Assembly: GCF_020379485.1 (NCBI RefSeq)
Contig: NC_063448.1
Coordinates: 16,267,726-16,331,725 of the forward strand
Direction of reading: 5' to 3'
Length of the DNA stretch: 64,000 nucleotides
Source of the DNA: Brassica napus
Lineage: Eukaryota > Streptophyta > Magnoliopsida > Brassicales > Brassicaceae
Shown: one piece after another, positions 48,777 through 60,130 of the stretch
Position numbering within the stretch: the stretch's first letter is position 1
How the letters are laid out: every line of letters starts with the position of its first letter
Notes under the pieces: model-generated
Seen by the model: only the letters and a program-made list of their open reading frames with translations
What the model was told of the DNA's origin: nothing
Database searches by the model: none
Position numbers and translations under genes: made by a program

Positions 48777-50906
48777 ATGAAGGGGATCGACCCCACAGTT
48801 ACCTCTCATGAACTGCACGTCGACCCAACGTTCAAACCCATCCGACAGAAGCGACGAAAACTCGGTCCAGAACGTTCTAAAGCCGTAAACGAAGAAGTCG
48901 ACAGGCTCCTCGACGCGGGTTTCATAACCGAAGTCCGATACCCCGAATGGTTGGCTAACCCGGTTGTCGTCAAAAAGAAAAACGGCAAATGGCGCATATG
49001 CGTCGACTTCACGGACCTCAACAAGGCGTGCCCAAAGGACAGTTACCCACTCCCTCATATCGATCGTCTCGTCGAATCAACTGCTGGTAACGAACTCCTA
49101 ACCTTCATGGACGCTTTCTCGGGATACAACCAGATCTTGATGCATCCCGACGATCGCGAGAAGACGGCATTCATCACCGACAGAGGGACCTACTGCTACA
49201 AGGTGATGCCCTTCGGGCTAAAGAACGCCGGCGCGACTTATCAGCGACTCGTCAACCGAATGTTCGCTGATCAGCTAGGCAACACCATGGAAGTGTACAT
49301 CGACGACATGTTAGTCAAATCGCTCAAGGCCGACGATCACCTAAACAGCTTACGCGACTGCTTCAAGATCTTAAATGACTACGGGATGAAGCTCAACCCG
49401 GCCAAGTGTACCTTCGGTGTCACTTCGGGAGAATTCATCGGCTATATTGTCACTCAACGAGGAATCGAGGCTAACCCCAAGCAGATCTCGGCGATCCTCG
49501 ATCTTCCAAGCCCAAAGAACAGCCGCGAAGTACAGCGACTAACCGGACGCATAGCAGCTCTCAACAGGTTCATCTCGCGATCAACCGATAAGTGTCTTCC
49601 CTTCTACGAGCTACTAAGGGGCAACAAGAGGTTCGTCTGGGACGAAAAGTGCGAGGAGGCGTTTAATCAACTCAAGCACTACCTCACAACCCCCCCAGTA
49701 CTATCAAAGCCAGAAGCCGGCGACACATTGTCTCTCTACATAGCCGTCACATCCTCCGCTGTCAGCAGCGTGCTCATTCGAGAAGATCGGGGAGAACAGA
49801 AACCAATCTTTTACACAAGTAAAAGAATGACCGAGCCGGAGACGAGATACCCAACACTCGAAAAGATGGCCTTAGCTGTCGTCACCTCGGCCAGGAAACT
49901 GCGACCCTACTTTCAGTCGCACACGATTGAAGTACTCTCCAACCAACCACTCCGAACGGTTATGCAGAATACTAACCAGTCAGGACGGTTGACTAAATGG
50001 GCGATGGAGCTGAGCGAACATGACATCGTGTACAAGAATCGCACAGCAGCAAAGTCACAGGTCCTTGCAGACTTCTTGATCGAGTTAACACCAGAGCTGG
50101 AGCAAGACCTCATCCTACCAAGTTTAAACTGGATCCTCCACGTCGACGGTTCATCCACGAGTAAAGGGTCGGGGGCAGGAGTGCAACTGCAATCACCAAC
50201 AGGAGAACTCATCCGGCAGTCATTCAGTTTTGGTTTTGCGGCGTCAAACAACGAAGCTGAGTACGAGTCCCTCATCGCAGGGCTCCGTCTCGCCAAGGCA
50301 GTGAAGGCCAAAAGAATCAGCGCTTACTGCGACTCTCAACTTGTCGTAAGCCAGTACCTCGGCGATTACGACGTCCGCAACGAAAGGATGGACGCCTACC
50401 TCAAACTCGTCCAAGACCTCACGCGAGACTTCGAGTTCTTCGAACTCACGAAGGTTCCTCGCGGAGAAAATGTCTGTGCCGACGCCCTCGCTGCTCTAGG
50501 AAGCAAGCTACACGATCAAGTCAAGAGGACAATCCCAATCCATAAAATCGAGAAACCGAGCATCGATACGAAGGCGGAACAGACTGCGATCGCAGCAGCG
50601 ATTAGCGAAGCGATGGACATCGACGAAGCAGAACCTCCTTCGCAGGATGATCAGCCAACAGATTGGCGCAAGGAACTCATCGATTACCTCGCTGAAGGTT
50701 TATTGCCCACCGAGAAATGGGACGCGCGGCGACTGAAGCGACGTAGCGCACACTACGTTGTCATGGACGGGGAACTACACCGATGGACCGCGACGAAGGT
50801 GCTACTCAAATGTATCTCCGGCGAAGAAACGAGACTAGTCATGGCCGAAACACATGAAGGAGCAGCAGGTAATCACTCGGGCGGACGAGCCCTCGCACAA
50901 AAGTAA
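48777..50906 (+). pseudogene. Gypsy reverse transcriptase, RNase H and second RNase H
   Basis: A 709-codon frame. RT motifs: WLANPVVVKKKNGKWRICVD, DLNKACPKDSYPLP, FMDAFSGYNQI, MPFGLKNAGATYQ and the catalytic YIDDMLVKS near 49297. The connection/RNase H region follows (LSLYIAVTSSAVSSVLIRE, PIFYTSKRMTEPETRYPTLE). A second, plant-type RNase H begins at about 50138 with WILHVDGSSTSKGSGAG, NNEAEYESLIAGL and AYCDSQLVVSQ, giving the D-E-D set. Two RNase H domains are the hallmark of Tat elements. The frame ends at 50906 by a one-base shift in the integrase N-terminal zinc region. Confidence 0.92.
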
Positions 50907-51760
50907 AGAATCTCGGATTCTACTGGCCAACCATGAACGCCGACTGCGAGACATACGTGCGCAAGTGCGACAAATGCCAGCGTCATGCTTCCACCTTACA
51001 CAGCCCAACGGAGTTCCTTCATACCCTAACTGCTCCATACCCATTCATGCGATGGGGAATGGACATCATCGGTCCGATGCCGGCATCCCGCCAAAAGAAG
51101 TTCATCCTGGTCCTCACAGATTACTTCACCAAATGGGTTGAAGCCGAAGCCTACGCCAGCATCACCGACAAGGAGGTGCAAAACTTCGTCTGGAGGAACA
51201 TAATCTGCCGACATGGGCTCCCATACGAGATCATTACAGACAACGGTTCACAATTCATCTCGCATCACTTCAAGGGATTCTGCGACAGATGGCGAATTCG
51301 ACTCAACATGTCGACCCCGAGAAACCCGCAAAGTAACGGCCAAGCCGAGTCGACGAACAAGACCATCATCGACGGTCTGAAGAAACGACTCGACTTAAAG
51401 AAAGGTTGCTGGGCAGATGAACTAGACGGTGTCCTGTGGTCCCACAGAACAACTCCCCGCGGAGCGACGAAGGCTACCCCTTTCTCGATGGCCTACGGCG
51501 TCGAGGCAATGGCCCCCGCAGAAGTGAATGTGACGAGCTTGCGCCGATCGCGAATGCCACAAAACGTCGAACTCAACCGCGACATGCTGCTCGACGCACT
51601 CGACGACATCGAGGAAAAGCGCGACCAAGCACTACTCCGTATCCAGAATTACCAGCATCAAATCGAGAGCTACTACAACAAAAGGTCAAATCGCGTCCCC
51701 TCGAAAAGGGCAATCTTGTCTTAAGAAAGGTCTTCGAAAACACTAAGGAATGGAAAGAAG
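50880..51760 (+). pseudogene. Gypsy integrase
   Basis: The HHCC zinc part spans the frameshift at about 50900 (HSGG before it, CETYVRKCDKCQRHAS after it). The catalytic core in the frame of 50933 has MDIIGPMPAS (first Asp), EIITDNGSQFIS (second Asp) and NPQSNGQAESTNK (Glu), so the D,D,E triad is complete. After 51690 another frame change is needed to continue into PLEKGNLVLRKVFENTKEW, the GPF/GPY-like end. It inserts the cDNA into the genome. Confidence 0.9.
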
Positions 51761-51885
51761 CGAAAGAACGACCAACGGTCACGTTCTCTCGCTCAAAAAA
51801 AAAAAAAAAAAAAAGAAAGAAGCGAAAGAACGACCAACGGTCACGTTCTCTCGCTCAAAAAAAAAAAAAAAAAAAAAGGAGCCGA
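51754..51885 (+). repeat. Tandem duplication with poly(A) runs
   Basis: The phrase AAGCGAAAGAACGACCAACG and what follows up to CTCTCGCTC plus 19-20 A occurs twice, about 63 bp apart, right after the integrase. It creates spurious poly-Lys ORFs. Confidence 0.85.
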
Positions 51886-52687
51886 GTAAATGCGCCTCAA
51901 AAGCCACTTTTACTCGCAATCTAAGAACTACGAATGGCTTGATTCCCACAAAGGGATACGTAGGCAGCCCAAAAGAAAAAGGGGTCCAGCCGAAAAAAAA
52001 AAAAATACAAACCTCCTTCCCGAGGAATCGATCTCCGAAGCAAACGATCACTTAAGCAATGCCGACACGAGCATGCCCCGGCTTCTCGAACAAGCGTATC
52101 GGTACTCGCATCCCACGTTGGATATGTCCTGATCAGACACGTATTCACGGGAGTCGACCGTGTTGCGATTTAAACCAACACGACCGAGACAATGACTCCA
52201 ACTCACCCTGTAATTTACTAAGTAAAGTTTGGCCCACCGAACGCTTGAAAATTACGCTAGGGTCAATTTGGAACCGTCAACGTCGAGGATTTATAATTAA
52301 ACTCAAATGACGAACGATCGCGAGTCAAAGAAATCGACCGAGACAAAGTCATGACGAGCTTAACACTACAACGATTCGATATCTCGATTATAATTAAACT
52401 CAAATGACGAACGATCGCGAGTCAAAGAAATCGACCGAGACAAAGTCATAACGAGCCCAACACTACAACGATTCGATATCTCGAATAATGTTTATACTAA
52501 ACGAACAGTCACTTCAAATCTTGAGAAATCATGCATTTGATAGACAAGTACAATAAAAGATAAACAATTAATACGATTCGAAGAGTTGTAACAGAGGAAA
52601 AACAAAGTAGAAGCCTCGAAAGGCAAAGTCTAAAAGGCAACAACATAAGTCCTCCGGGACTCAAAAGAAAACAACAAACAGAAAAGA
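51886..52687. other. Gypsy post-pol non-coding region
   Basis: No ORF is supported. It contains the 97-bp tandem duplication at 52291-52484 and the 3' end of the antisense gene, which stops at 52688. Confidence 0.6.
52291..52484. repeat. 97-bp tandem duplication
   Basis: Copies at 52291-52387 and 52388-52484, starting TTATAATTAAACTCAAATGA and ending GATATCTCGA, differ at only about four positions, so the duplication is younger than much of the element's decay. Confidence 0.9.
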
Positions 52688-55600
52688 CTAAGCTTCCTGA
52701 TCGCTCTCGCGATCGTTGAGGGCGGAGAGCTCCGAAGCCCTGACGCTTGACTCACGAGCAGCCGGAGAAGCATGCACTTCACCTGATCTCGGGACGATCT
52801 CTGGATCGGCCAAAGGACCTTCAAGAAGAAGCGTCGGGTCTTCGCGCCGCTCTTCAGTCGGATGAGTAAGCGGAACGTGAAGACTCGCTGCAATCTCCGG
52901 ATCGATCAAGCCGGCGTTGGACCCATACGGATCGAGACTCGCCAAGATTCGAGCATCCACAAACTGAGAGTCCAATACGAGAGGAGAAAGCGTGAGATCT
53001 TCCTCGGGTATCTCGCCCACCCTAAGCTTCTCGGCTTCCTCCTCGTACTTCTTCTCTTGCTCGGCGAAAATCTCGATAGTAGCTTGCGAGATGTCGCTCC
53101 CAGCCCTCTTCAAAGCCTCAAGGCATTTCCTGGTTCCGAAGGCTTGGCTATGAAGCAACCGGGCCTCCTCATAGGGACCTCGTCGCTCTTCTCGGGAGCG
53201 AATCCTAGCGAAGCGACGATTAGCTTTCGCGGCCATCTCGCCTCAACTCTTCCTCTTTCCCTCGTCACTTCCAGGATCCTGGAGTCTCTAAGGCGCCTCA
53301 TCTCTCTTTCATGAGACGCAGCGAGCAAAACCTTCTCGCTCTCAAGTTCGGCGTTCTTCCGCTCGAGCTCACGAACGACTCCTCGGGATACCTCCAACTC
53401 GGCTTTGAGCTCGTCTCTTCGAGCAATGATGCGAGCAACCATCCCGTTAAGCCTCTCGACGTCAGCCCTCGACGCATTCAGCTGGCGAGCAGAAGCTTCC
53501 TCTTTCTCCGCGTACTCCTTAGCCAGCTCGAGTTCGCCTAAAGCTCCCTTCAGGGCAGTGTCGTACTTATCGATCACGACGTTCGTCGCACTATCCCCCT
53601 AAACAAACGAGGAGATGAAAATTGTAAGGAAAAGTCAAAGAACGAAACAAAAAAAAAAGGGACCGAGCCATTTACCAGCAGCTTGGCCCTCGCGGCTTCC
53701 TCGTATTCACCCCCAAAGATGAGGTCCTTCACAGCGGGCAAAGGTTTCACCCTCCCCCTTAATTGGCGAAGGAACTCCCCACACTTCTCGGGAACGTACA
53801 CTAGAGGGGCCGGTCCCTCGTAGTGAAACGAAACCTTGTCTGGAAAGTTGACTCCGGGCACCCTCCTCAAGATAGCGGAGCCGCGAGAAGAAGTGCCGAC
53901 CTGAGCGACCCCTTCCCCAATGGGAACCGGAGTTCCCTCGCGAGAAGACGCCAGAATAGGAGATCGCGCCTCATCGCCAACCTCGTCGTTACGTCTCCTG
54001 ATCAAAAGCGGCGACTCTCCGCTGTCTTCTTCAGAACCGTCCGGACGGGCGGCGTTAAGAGGAATTTCAGATTCCTCCCTTTCACCAACTTCCACCGCAT
54101 CGTCCAGTTCTCCCGAGATTTCAGCCTCAGAAGCCTCCTCTTCGGGTTGAAGTTCTTCTTCTTGAACATCACCCTCCTCATTCTCAGTCGGTTCTTCGGG
54201 ATTCTCCGACTGCTCGTCAGCAGGCTTCTCTGTCCTCTTCTTCTTCTTCTTCTTCTTCTTTTGGGGTTCGCCAGAAGGAGGAACGTCGCTCGCCTCCTCG
54301 GCGCTCCTCTCGACTCCCGAGCCGCCCCTCTTCCTTTTTTACCCTTCCCCGCGTTTCTAGCGCCAGAAGGGGGAACCTCACCAATGCGAGGAACCGTCGT
54401 CGAAGGTCCTTCCTCGCTGGCCAGTCCCAGCTGGGCGGCTAACATCGCGCTCAAATCGGGAAGAGTTCCCATCCTCTTTGCTTCAGAGACTCGCTTCTGG
54501 ATGTCCTTTGGGAAGATGTCTAGTCGCTTGGTGCGAATAGGAAGAACGGTCGGAAGGTCAGATCTCCACTCTCCTGAAAACACAAGGCGGAAAAGTCAGG
54601 GCACGACAAACAAACTTTGCAAAAAAAATAACCAGAAACGGCGAGGGAACGCACTTCGAGCGATCCGGTCCTTAAGCTCGCGAATCTTCTCGACGGTAAT
54701 CTCGGACCAACGGTAGATCCGAAGCAAAGCGACGGCTCGAACGCTCTTCAGGAAATCCTCAGGATAGACTGGAGACGTGGGATGGCCAACTGCGAGCACA
54801 ACAAAAAGAAAGTTCCGTTAAGATCAACAAAATCAGACGTAGCTCGCGACTAGATATTCTACCACAAGAACGGTTCCACAGGACCCGATAGTCCTCTCGA
54901 GGAGGCTCCTCGAAAGCCGAGTCGTCGGACTTGATGAAGAAGTAGGAACGCTGCCAATTCTGTGTTTTGTTTGGATGACCGGCGCACACATTGCAGTTTG
55001 GTCGCATCTTCACCGAGTAGGTTCCGTCCTTCATATCGGTTATCGAGGTCATCTCCTCGAACGACCTGACGCTCATCGGCATGTCAATCTCCTCCGCTAG
55101 AACTGATAGAGTGACGGCTAGTCGCAGCGAGCCGTTCAGTAACTGACTAATCGCGATATCTCGCCGCCTAGCGTACGCGGTGATCAGTCGCGGGATGGGG
55201 AACCAACAGCGAGTGTCATCCTGGAAATAAGACTTGTATACTGTTTGGTACCCGATCGGAGGAGACCAAGGCCTTTGCTCCTTCGTAGGAATGAGGAAGG
55301 TCACGCCTGTAGCGTTCTTGGCCCGAAGAACCCTCTTCACGCTCCTCAGGGTCGACTTAGTCTCCTCCACACCGTCCCAATCTTGACCAGCCACGAAAGC
55401 AGGGCGCAATAAATCAGGATGTAGTCGCGGAAGCTCCTCGAAAATCCCTTCGGGATAGAAGGTCGTCGGAAACAACTCGGCTTCGGAGTCGTCGTCTTCC
55501 GAAGAATCGTCTTCCACTGCGCGAACCCTCAAGGTAATCGAGTCAACGGGCACCGCCCCACTCTGTCCGTCTCTCGCACACTCCGTCGCATCCCCCACGA

Positions 55601-55810
55601 CGACGTTTCGCTCCCTTCCCTCGCAAGCCGTGTAGCATCTGCGACCAAAAGCCTCTGGGAGCGAGACAAATCAACTGTGTCCATCATCGCCTCGTGATGA
55701 GTCGACTCGAGATCCCCGATACAACCTCCGTCTGGACCCCTTGCCGGAGCTGATGCCGCAACAACTGAGTTCCCCTTTTGCTGCCTCGATAACCCCTGAG
55801 CCGACGACAT
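52688..55810 (-). pseudogene. Antisense intron-containing gene of the Tat element (putative gypsy-type 'Transposase_28'-like, coiled coil)
   Basis: Four exons with GT/AG borders: 55810-54863, 54789-54655, 54573-53676, 53598-52688. Exon 1 starts MSSAQGLSRQQKGNSVVAAS, has an acidic stretch (EDDSSEDDDSEAELF) and then a folded region with FQDDTRCWFPIPRLITAYAR and QLLNGSLRLAVTLSVLAEEI, which resembles the plant domain called putative gypsy-type transposon (PF04195). Exon 3 has a Lys run (GAA/CTT repeat) and an acidic linker. Exon 4 is a long coiled coil (ELELAKEYAEKEEASARQL). At least two frameshifts (near 55615 and 53240) break it. Its start lies about 125 bp below a TATA box on the same strand. 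Function unknown; no catalytic motif was seen. Confidence 0.7.
54235..54262 (-). repeat. Trinucleotide tract in the antisense gene
   Basis: CTTCTT repeats on the plus strand give an (AAG)n tract encoding Lys within exon 3 of the antisense gene, a site of likely length variation. Confidence 0.8.
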
Positions 55811-55934
55811 GGTAGAACAAGGCGGCGAAGAACGCGTCGAATGAAGGCTATAACACTTAGAGAGATAAAAGAAGAAGAGAGAGAAAGTACCTTTGATCGC
55901 GGAGGAAACTTGAAGAAATGAGAGGGGATCTGCG

Positions 55935-55942
55935 TATTTATA
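55935..55942 (-). promoter_or_regulatory. Candidate TATA box of the antisense gene
   Basis: The minus strand reads CCTTATAAATACGCAG; TATAAATA lies about 125 bp upstream of the antisense ATG at 55810, with a pyrimidine/purine-rich leader between, a normal plant promoter distance. Confidence 0.6.
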
Positions 55943-56489
55943 AGGAAAAGAGAGGGGGGAACTCGAGGCATCATCATTAGGTCTATTCGGGCCTAGATGG
56001 GCCTCGAAACTCTCCCCAAAAATCCAGCGGACCCTCGCGACGTTTCAACTTCTCGGTGCATTTAAAAGAGAAAAAGGGGGGGGGGAATTCGAGGTGTCGT
56101 CATTAAGCCTAAACGGGCTTAAATGGGCCTCGAAACTCTCCCAGATATCCAGCGGACCCTCGCGACGGTTCGGCTTCTCGTCTAAATCGGACGTCGGTCA
56201 TCTTAAAATCAGAATAAACCAACGGTTAATCTAGATATGTCAATCGGGATGATTATCCGCGACTAATCGGCCTCAAGCGGAAATATTTCAGAACCCTCCA
56301 TGCGACACAACGATCAAAAGGAGCGATAAAGCCTCTACTGCTCGCTTCCGAGAGAACGACGCTGTGCGACTCATCGACCAACCGCTCCAACTTTCCGACA
56401 GGCCTTCTATTCCCTCAAACCTTCAAACCTTAGAATCCATCACGAGCCAGAAAGCACTTCGCTCGCTAATGGACTGGGGGGGGACTTAC
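55943..56489. other. Gypsy 3' untranslated region with duplicated segment and purine tract
   Basis: No ORF. A stretch around 55965-56050 (GGGCCTAGATGGGCCTCGAA type) recurs in altered form around 56093-56170, including the phrase ATCCAGCGGACCCTCGCGAC. Eight G at 56476-56483, six bases before the LTR, form the polypurine tract. Confidence 0.7.
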
Positions 56490-56998
56490 TGTAGGGGATG
56501 GATTTGACCATCCCACAAGGCCCGAGGAATAGAAAGGCCTGGCCCGGATTAGGTAGAGCGACGGCTCGATTGGTCGGCTCAAGAGTCAGTCTCTCGGCTT
56601 GACTCTTGAGTACTTTTAGGCGATCATCATCGACTGAAGTACATCCAGCTCAGCGGCTGCTCGGACGCCTACGGGCTTCTCGGCCCAGCAGAGGAGGCCC
56701 ACCAAGACGGCGTAAATTAGGTCAAGGACGAGGCATCAGGACGTCTATATAAGGGAAAGGGAGACAACGAGAGAAGGATCCGAAATCACTGACAACACTT
56801 GGCGGCTAGATTAGGGTTTTCACCTTTACTTCATCTCGCCGTTAGTTGTACTTTTCCGGTAGCTCATCGAGCCACGGCTTCCTTTTTGTCGCACTCTTTT
56901 CTTTTCCCTTGTAACCGACTGAACGTTTTTCTTCGACCATTAATAAGACGTCTTTGTTTAAACTCGCATCTTATTTATTACCGTTTTCCGATCAAACA
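56490..56998 (+). repeat. 3' LTR of the gypsy element
   Basis: 509 bp, uninterrupted: TGTAGGGGATGG to GATCAAACA, with TATATAAG at 56746. It preserves the CTCTTGAG site into which the hAT inserted in the 5' copy, present once. Confidence 0.95.
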
Positions 56999-57837
56999 TA
57001 AAATCAAACATACAAAACACCCACAAATCAAATCATAAGCCATCAAGCATCAAGAGCAACTCGCCAGAAAGTTGGAAACTTTATTTTATGGTTAATTTAC
57101 AACCTTAATGACAACATAAATAACTCCTTGTCAACACAGAAGTAAGTCCATGAGCGCCGAGTGTTCTTCTCCGAGAACTTCCTCATAATCTCCACAGATT
57201 TCTCCTATGGTTCCGCTGCATCAAACCCACAAACAACAAGAAGATATTCCAAACCCAATTATCAATATCCCCGAAGGTTGAATCAACAGGGATTGAAGAA
57301 ACTTTTTACATTGGTGGTCCGGAGGGATTGGTGGCTCTGGAGGTTTAGACGGTGGTAGAGAGAGCAGCGGGTGATGGTGGTGCCACTGCTAGACGAAGCG
57401 GCGGCGGGGGACGTCACCGGCGAGATCTGAGTTGATGGTCACAAACTCAGTGAAAGAGGATGGAGGCGTGCCTGATCACCAGTCTGGAAATGCCTGATGA
57501 AAAAAATGAAAGGAAACGCAACGTTAATCATCAAAGAAAGGATAAAGGAGAAGTCTTTTTGGCTGAGAATCATATTCGACAGATCATATGAGAGAGGATC
57601 GAAACGTGGTGTGGTGGTGGTGGTGGGACGGCGAGCGTGACATCGAAAGGAGGAGGAGGATTCATCAAAATACAGAGAAGCTGCTCGGTCGATTCTTCTT
57701 TCATGGAGTTCATCGGCTGATTTCCCTTAATGTAACAGAGGAGAGAATTTTTTTTTTTTTGTGTATAAAGCTTGGTGAAAGGTTAAAGTATTTTTTTACA
57801 CAAGAAAATTTGAGATATTTTTCATTGACGACAACAT
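56999..57837. other. Right flank of the gypsy insertion, no recognised gene
   Basis: Together with the DNA left of 44602 this was one region before the insertion. It has short ORFs and a (GGT)n tract near 57607-57630 but no recognisable protein. Confidence 0.4.
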
Positions 57838-57985
57838 CTAATATATCAGGCATGCAACTGATAGACATCTATCAGTATCTCCAACACCTGAATAGAAACC
57901 ATGCATCTAATACATTTCCAATAAGTTACGTCCCCAATCATCTTGTTAGTCGAGCAATAAACTTGCTCATTAGGTTATTTGTGTA
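57838..57985 (+). repeat. Athila-type LTR 3' fragment
   Basis: ACACCTGAATAGAAACCATG and CCCCAATCATCTTGTTAGTC match, in plus orientation, the inverse of the LTR at 35709-37003 (its 35870-36010 part). It joins directly to gag sequence, so the true LTR end, primer site and leader are lost. Confidence 0.75.
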
Positions 57986-58752
57986 ATGCAACAGATCAGA
58001 AACTAGACGCTCATGGAATGTAATCTCTGATGCTGATGCTACAGGAGCTGCTCAACCTGTAGACGAGGCTGCTCAACCAAAGGCACTGGCCGACTACAAT
58101 CGTCCAGACCAGTACTACACCAACAGATCAGCTATTCGCCTTCCAGAGATTCAGAAGGAGAATTTCGAGCTGAAGCCTCAGTACTACACACTCGTGTCGC
58201 AGCTACCCTACTCTGGGTTACCGCACAGCATCCTATGGATCATCTGGAAAGGTTCGAGGATCTTATCGCTGCTATTCGTATGGGTGGAGTCCCTGAGGAC
58301 TACCTATTGTGCAAGCTCTTCAAGTATACCCTGACTGGAGAAGCAATGCGCTGACTTAAGCAGCTACCCACATGATCTCTAACATCCTGGGCCGATATCA
58401 AGAATGCTTTCTTGTGAAACTTCTTTGATGAGGCACGCGCTGAAGACTTGAGAGCAAAATTGCTACATTCGCGCAGGAGACTGGAGAGTCTTTTAAAGAT
58501 GTGTGGATCAGAATCAAGTTCTTCCAGCGAGACTGTCTAGACCACAGATTCAATGAAGCGCAACTGCTGAGCACTTTCTTCAGAGGTATCACCTTGAGGT
58601 ATCAGATGGCTCTTGATACAACTAGAAAGGGAAACTTCAACACCATGAATCCGGTGGAGGCTATGAGACTGATAGAAAATCTAGCAAACAGCAGCAGCAA
58701 GAACCTAAGAACACATGACGTGCGGTTTGGAGAGAAAAAGAACTTAGCATAG
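57986..58752 (+). pseudogene. Athila-type gag, degraded
   Basis: In successive frames it reads ADYNRPDQYYTNRSAIRLP, then HLERFEDLIAAIRMGGVPED, LCKLFKYTLTGEAMR, then SFKDVWIRIKFFQRDCLDHR and PVEAMRLIENLANSSS. This is the Retrotrans_gag core of Athila elements, in order. There are stops at about 58352, 58374 and 58415 and one or more frame changes, so it is dead. It directly follows an LTR fragment of the same family as 35709-39363. Confidence 0.85.
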
Positions 58753-60130
58753 AACCCTTGAGAAGAGGACTTCTAGAGACATCCATACGAGCTAAAGTGA
58801 GCAAGATAGACGCTAGGAAGCAAGTCTGAAAGTTGAGATGTAGTAGCTGTAAGTAGGATGGAGAGAGAGAAGAATAGATGTGAGACATTGGATACTGGAA
58901 GGAGAGTAGGAACTTGAGCTGTACAGAGATGGAGAGGACCATAAGAAGATGAAATGAACACATTGGTACACCAGTCAGAAAACTCATTTCACAGACTGAT
59001 CATTGAAATTGCTCTGGAAACTGGAGATCACATGACATGGCCACCAAACTAAGATTTCAAGGAGCAATGGACAGAGTTCCAGAATGGACACACACGACAG
59101 CTTTAGATTTCAAGTGGAAGAGCTTGAATTGCGCAAGGCTGAGAGATTTGCAGACAACAACATAAGAAGTGGATTCAATAAAGAGGATATGGAAACTATG
59201 GAAAACCACAAAGTGAAGAAAGCTGTCACCAGAAGGACAATGACGAAGTTAGAGCAAAGATTGAAGCTCACGTTGAGAGTAGTAGCTTAGAATGGAAGGA
59301 GAATGAACTACAGAGTACTGGACAGAGATTGGACAGCGAGGAACATCTACTTTGTGGAGTAACCCGAGTTCACAGTTCAGAAACCTTTCAGCAACAACTG
59401 GCTATGGAACTCATACTGGAATCCACTACAACAGTCTGGAGGACAGCGACAAACGTGGATTTCAATGGAAGATAGATTCTGTACATCTGAACTGAGACTT
59501 AGACTGAGGAAGCTGAAATGCAAGTGGCTCAGACTGGAGACATATAAAGAGGCAAGAAGCCTTGCTAGAGAGGTAGGAGTTGAGCAAACACCACGTGTCA
59601 TCCTAGATGATGATTCTGGCAAGTGGTGAATCATGAGAAGCTGGAGAAGGGATTTCGAAGTTGAAAGCTCTATGAGCTTTGGCGGATCACATTGGTGTCG
59701 ACCGATGTCGATGGATACACATCGATCGACAGACCAAGACGAAGATCGATCGACGGATTACTCTGGACATCAATCATCGTCATCTGCTGTTCGAATCATG
59801 ACTCATGAGGACACCTCTCACCTACCGAGGATCGATGGGCACCTCTCACCTACCGAGGATCGATGGGCACCTCTCACCTACCGAGCGATTACCATCAATT
59901 GATAGTAACCGAATCAACGCACGCAGACCACCACCTAAACCTTTAGCAAACCCATCAGAACCTACACCCAACCCTTCAGACACTACACCAAAGCCCATAC
60001 AAGTTGATGAGGCAACTGAGGGAAGAGTGTTAAGGAAAAGAAGGAGAAGACTCTTAAACACCTTAAGAGGGAAGCTACTGAGAAGGAGATTGATGGTTTC
60101 ACTAAGAGAGTCCTCAGAATCCTAATGGAG
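58753..60130 (+). other. Decayed Athila coding region with a 28-bp tandem repeat
   Basis: No continuous frame. Short purine-rich ORFs (59084-59290, 59633-59902, 59805-60125) are probably the decayed gag C-terminus and linker. SID-type palindromes appear from about 59728. A 28-bp unit beginning CACCTCTCACCTACCGAGG is repeated at 59812, 59840 and 59868 (partial). Confidence 0.55.
59812..59885 (+). repeat. 28-bp tandem repeat, 2.6 copies
   Basis: Units start at 59812, 59840 and 59868 with identical sequence. The period is not a multiple of three, so each copy is read in a different frame. Confidence 0.95.

Larger units (their letters stand above)
44602..56998 (+). mobile_element. Ty3/gypsy retrotransposon, Tat type, 12.4 kb
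   Basis: 5' LTR 44602-46024 (split by a hAT insert), primer site, gag, protease, RT, two RNase H domains and integrase to about 51760, a long 3' region with an antisense gene, purine tract and 3' LTR 56490-56998. The 5-bp duplication TAAAA is exact (44597-44601 and 56999-57003). The second RNase H after RT and the extra antisense gene place it in the Tat lineage. LTRs differ at roughly fifteen positions by eye in 510 bp. Coding has several frameshifts, so it is defective. Confidence 0.95.

Noticed and set aside
51436..52055. Plus-strand ORFs with long Lys runs and minus ORFs with Phe runs
   Set aside because: They come from the duplicated poly(A) tracts after integrase; the frames overlap the real integrase.
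53823..54716. Plus-strand 297-codon ORF
   Set aside because: It is opposite to the antisense gene's exon 3 and has a composition explained by the GAA/CTT tract; no domain was seen.
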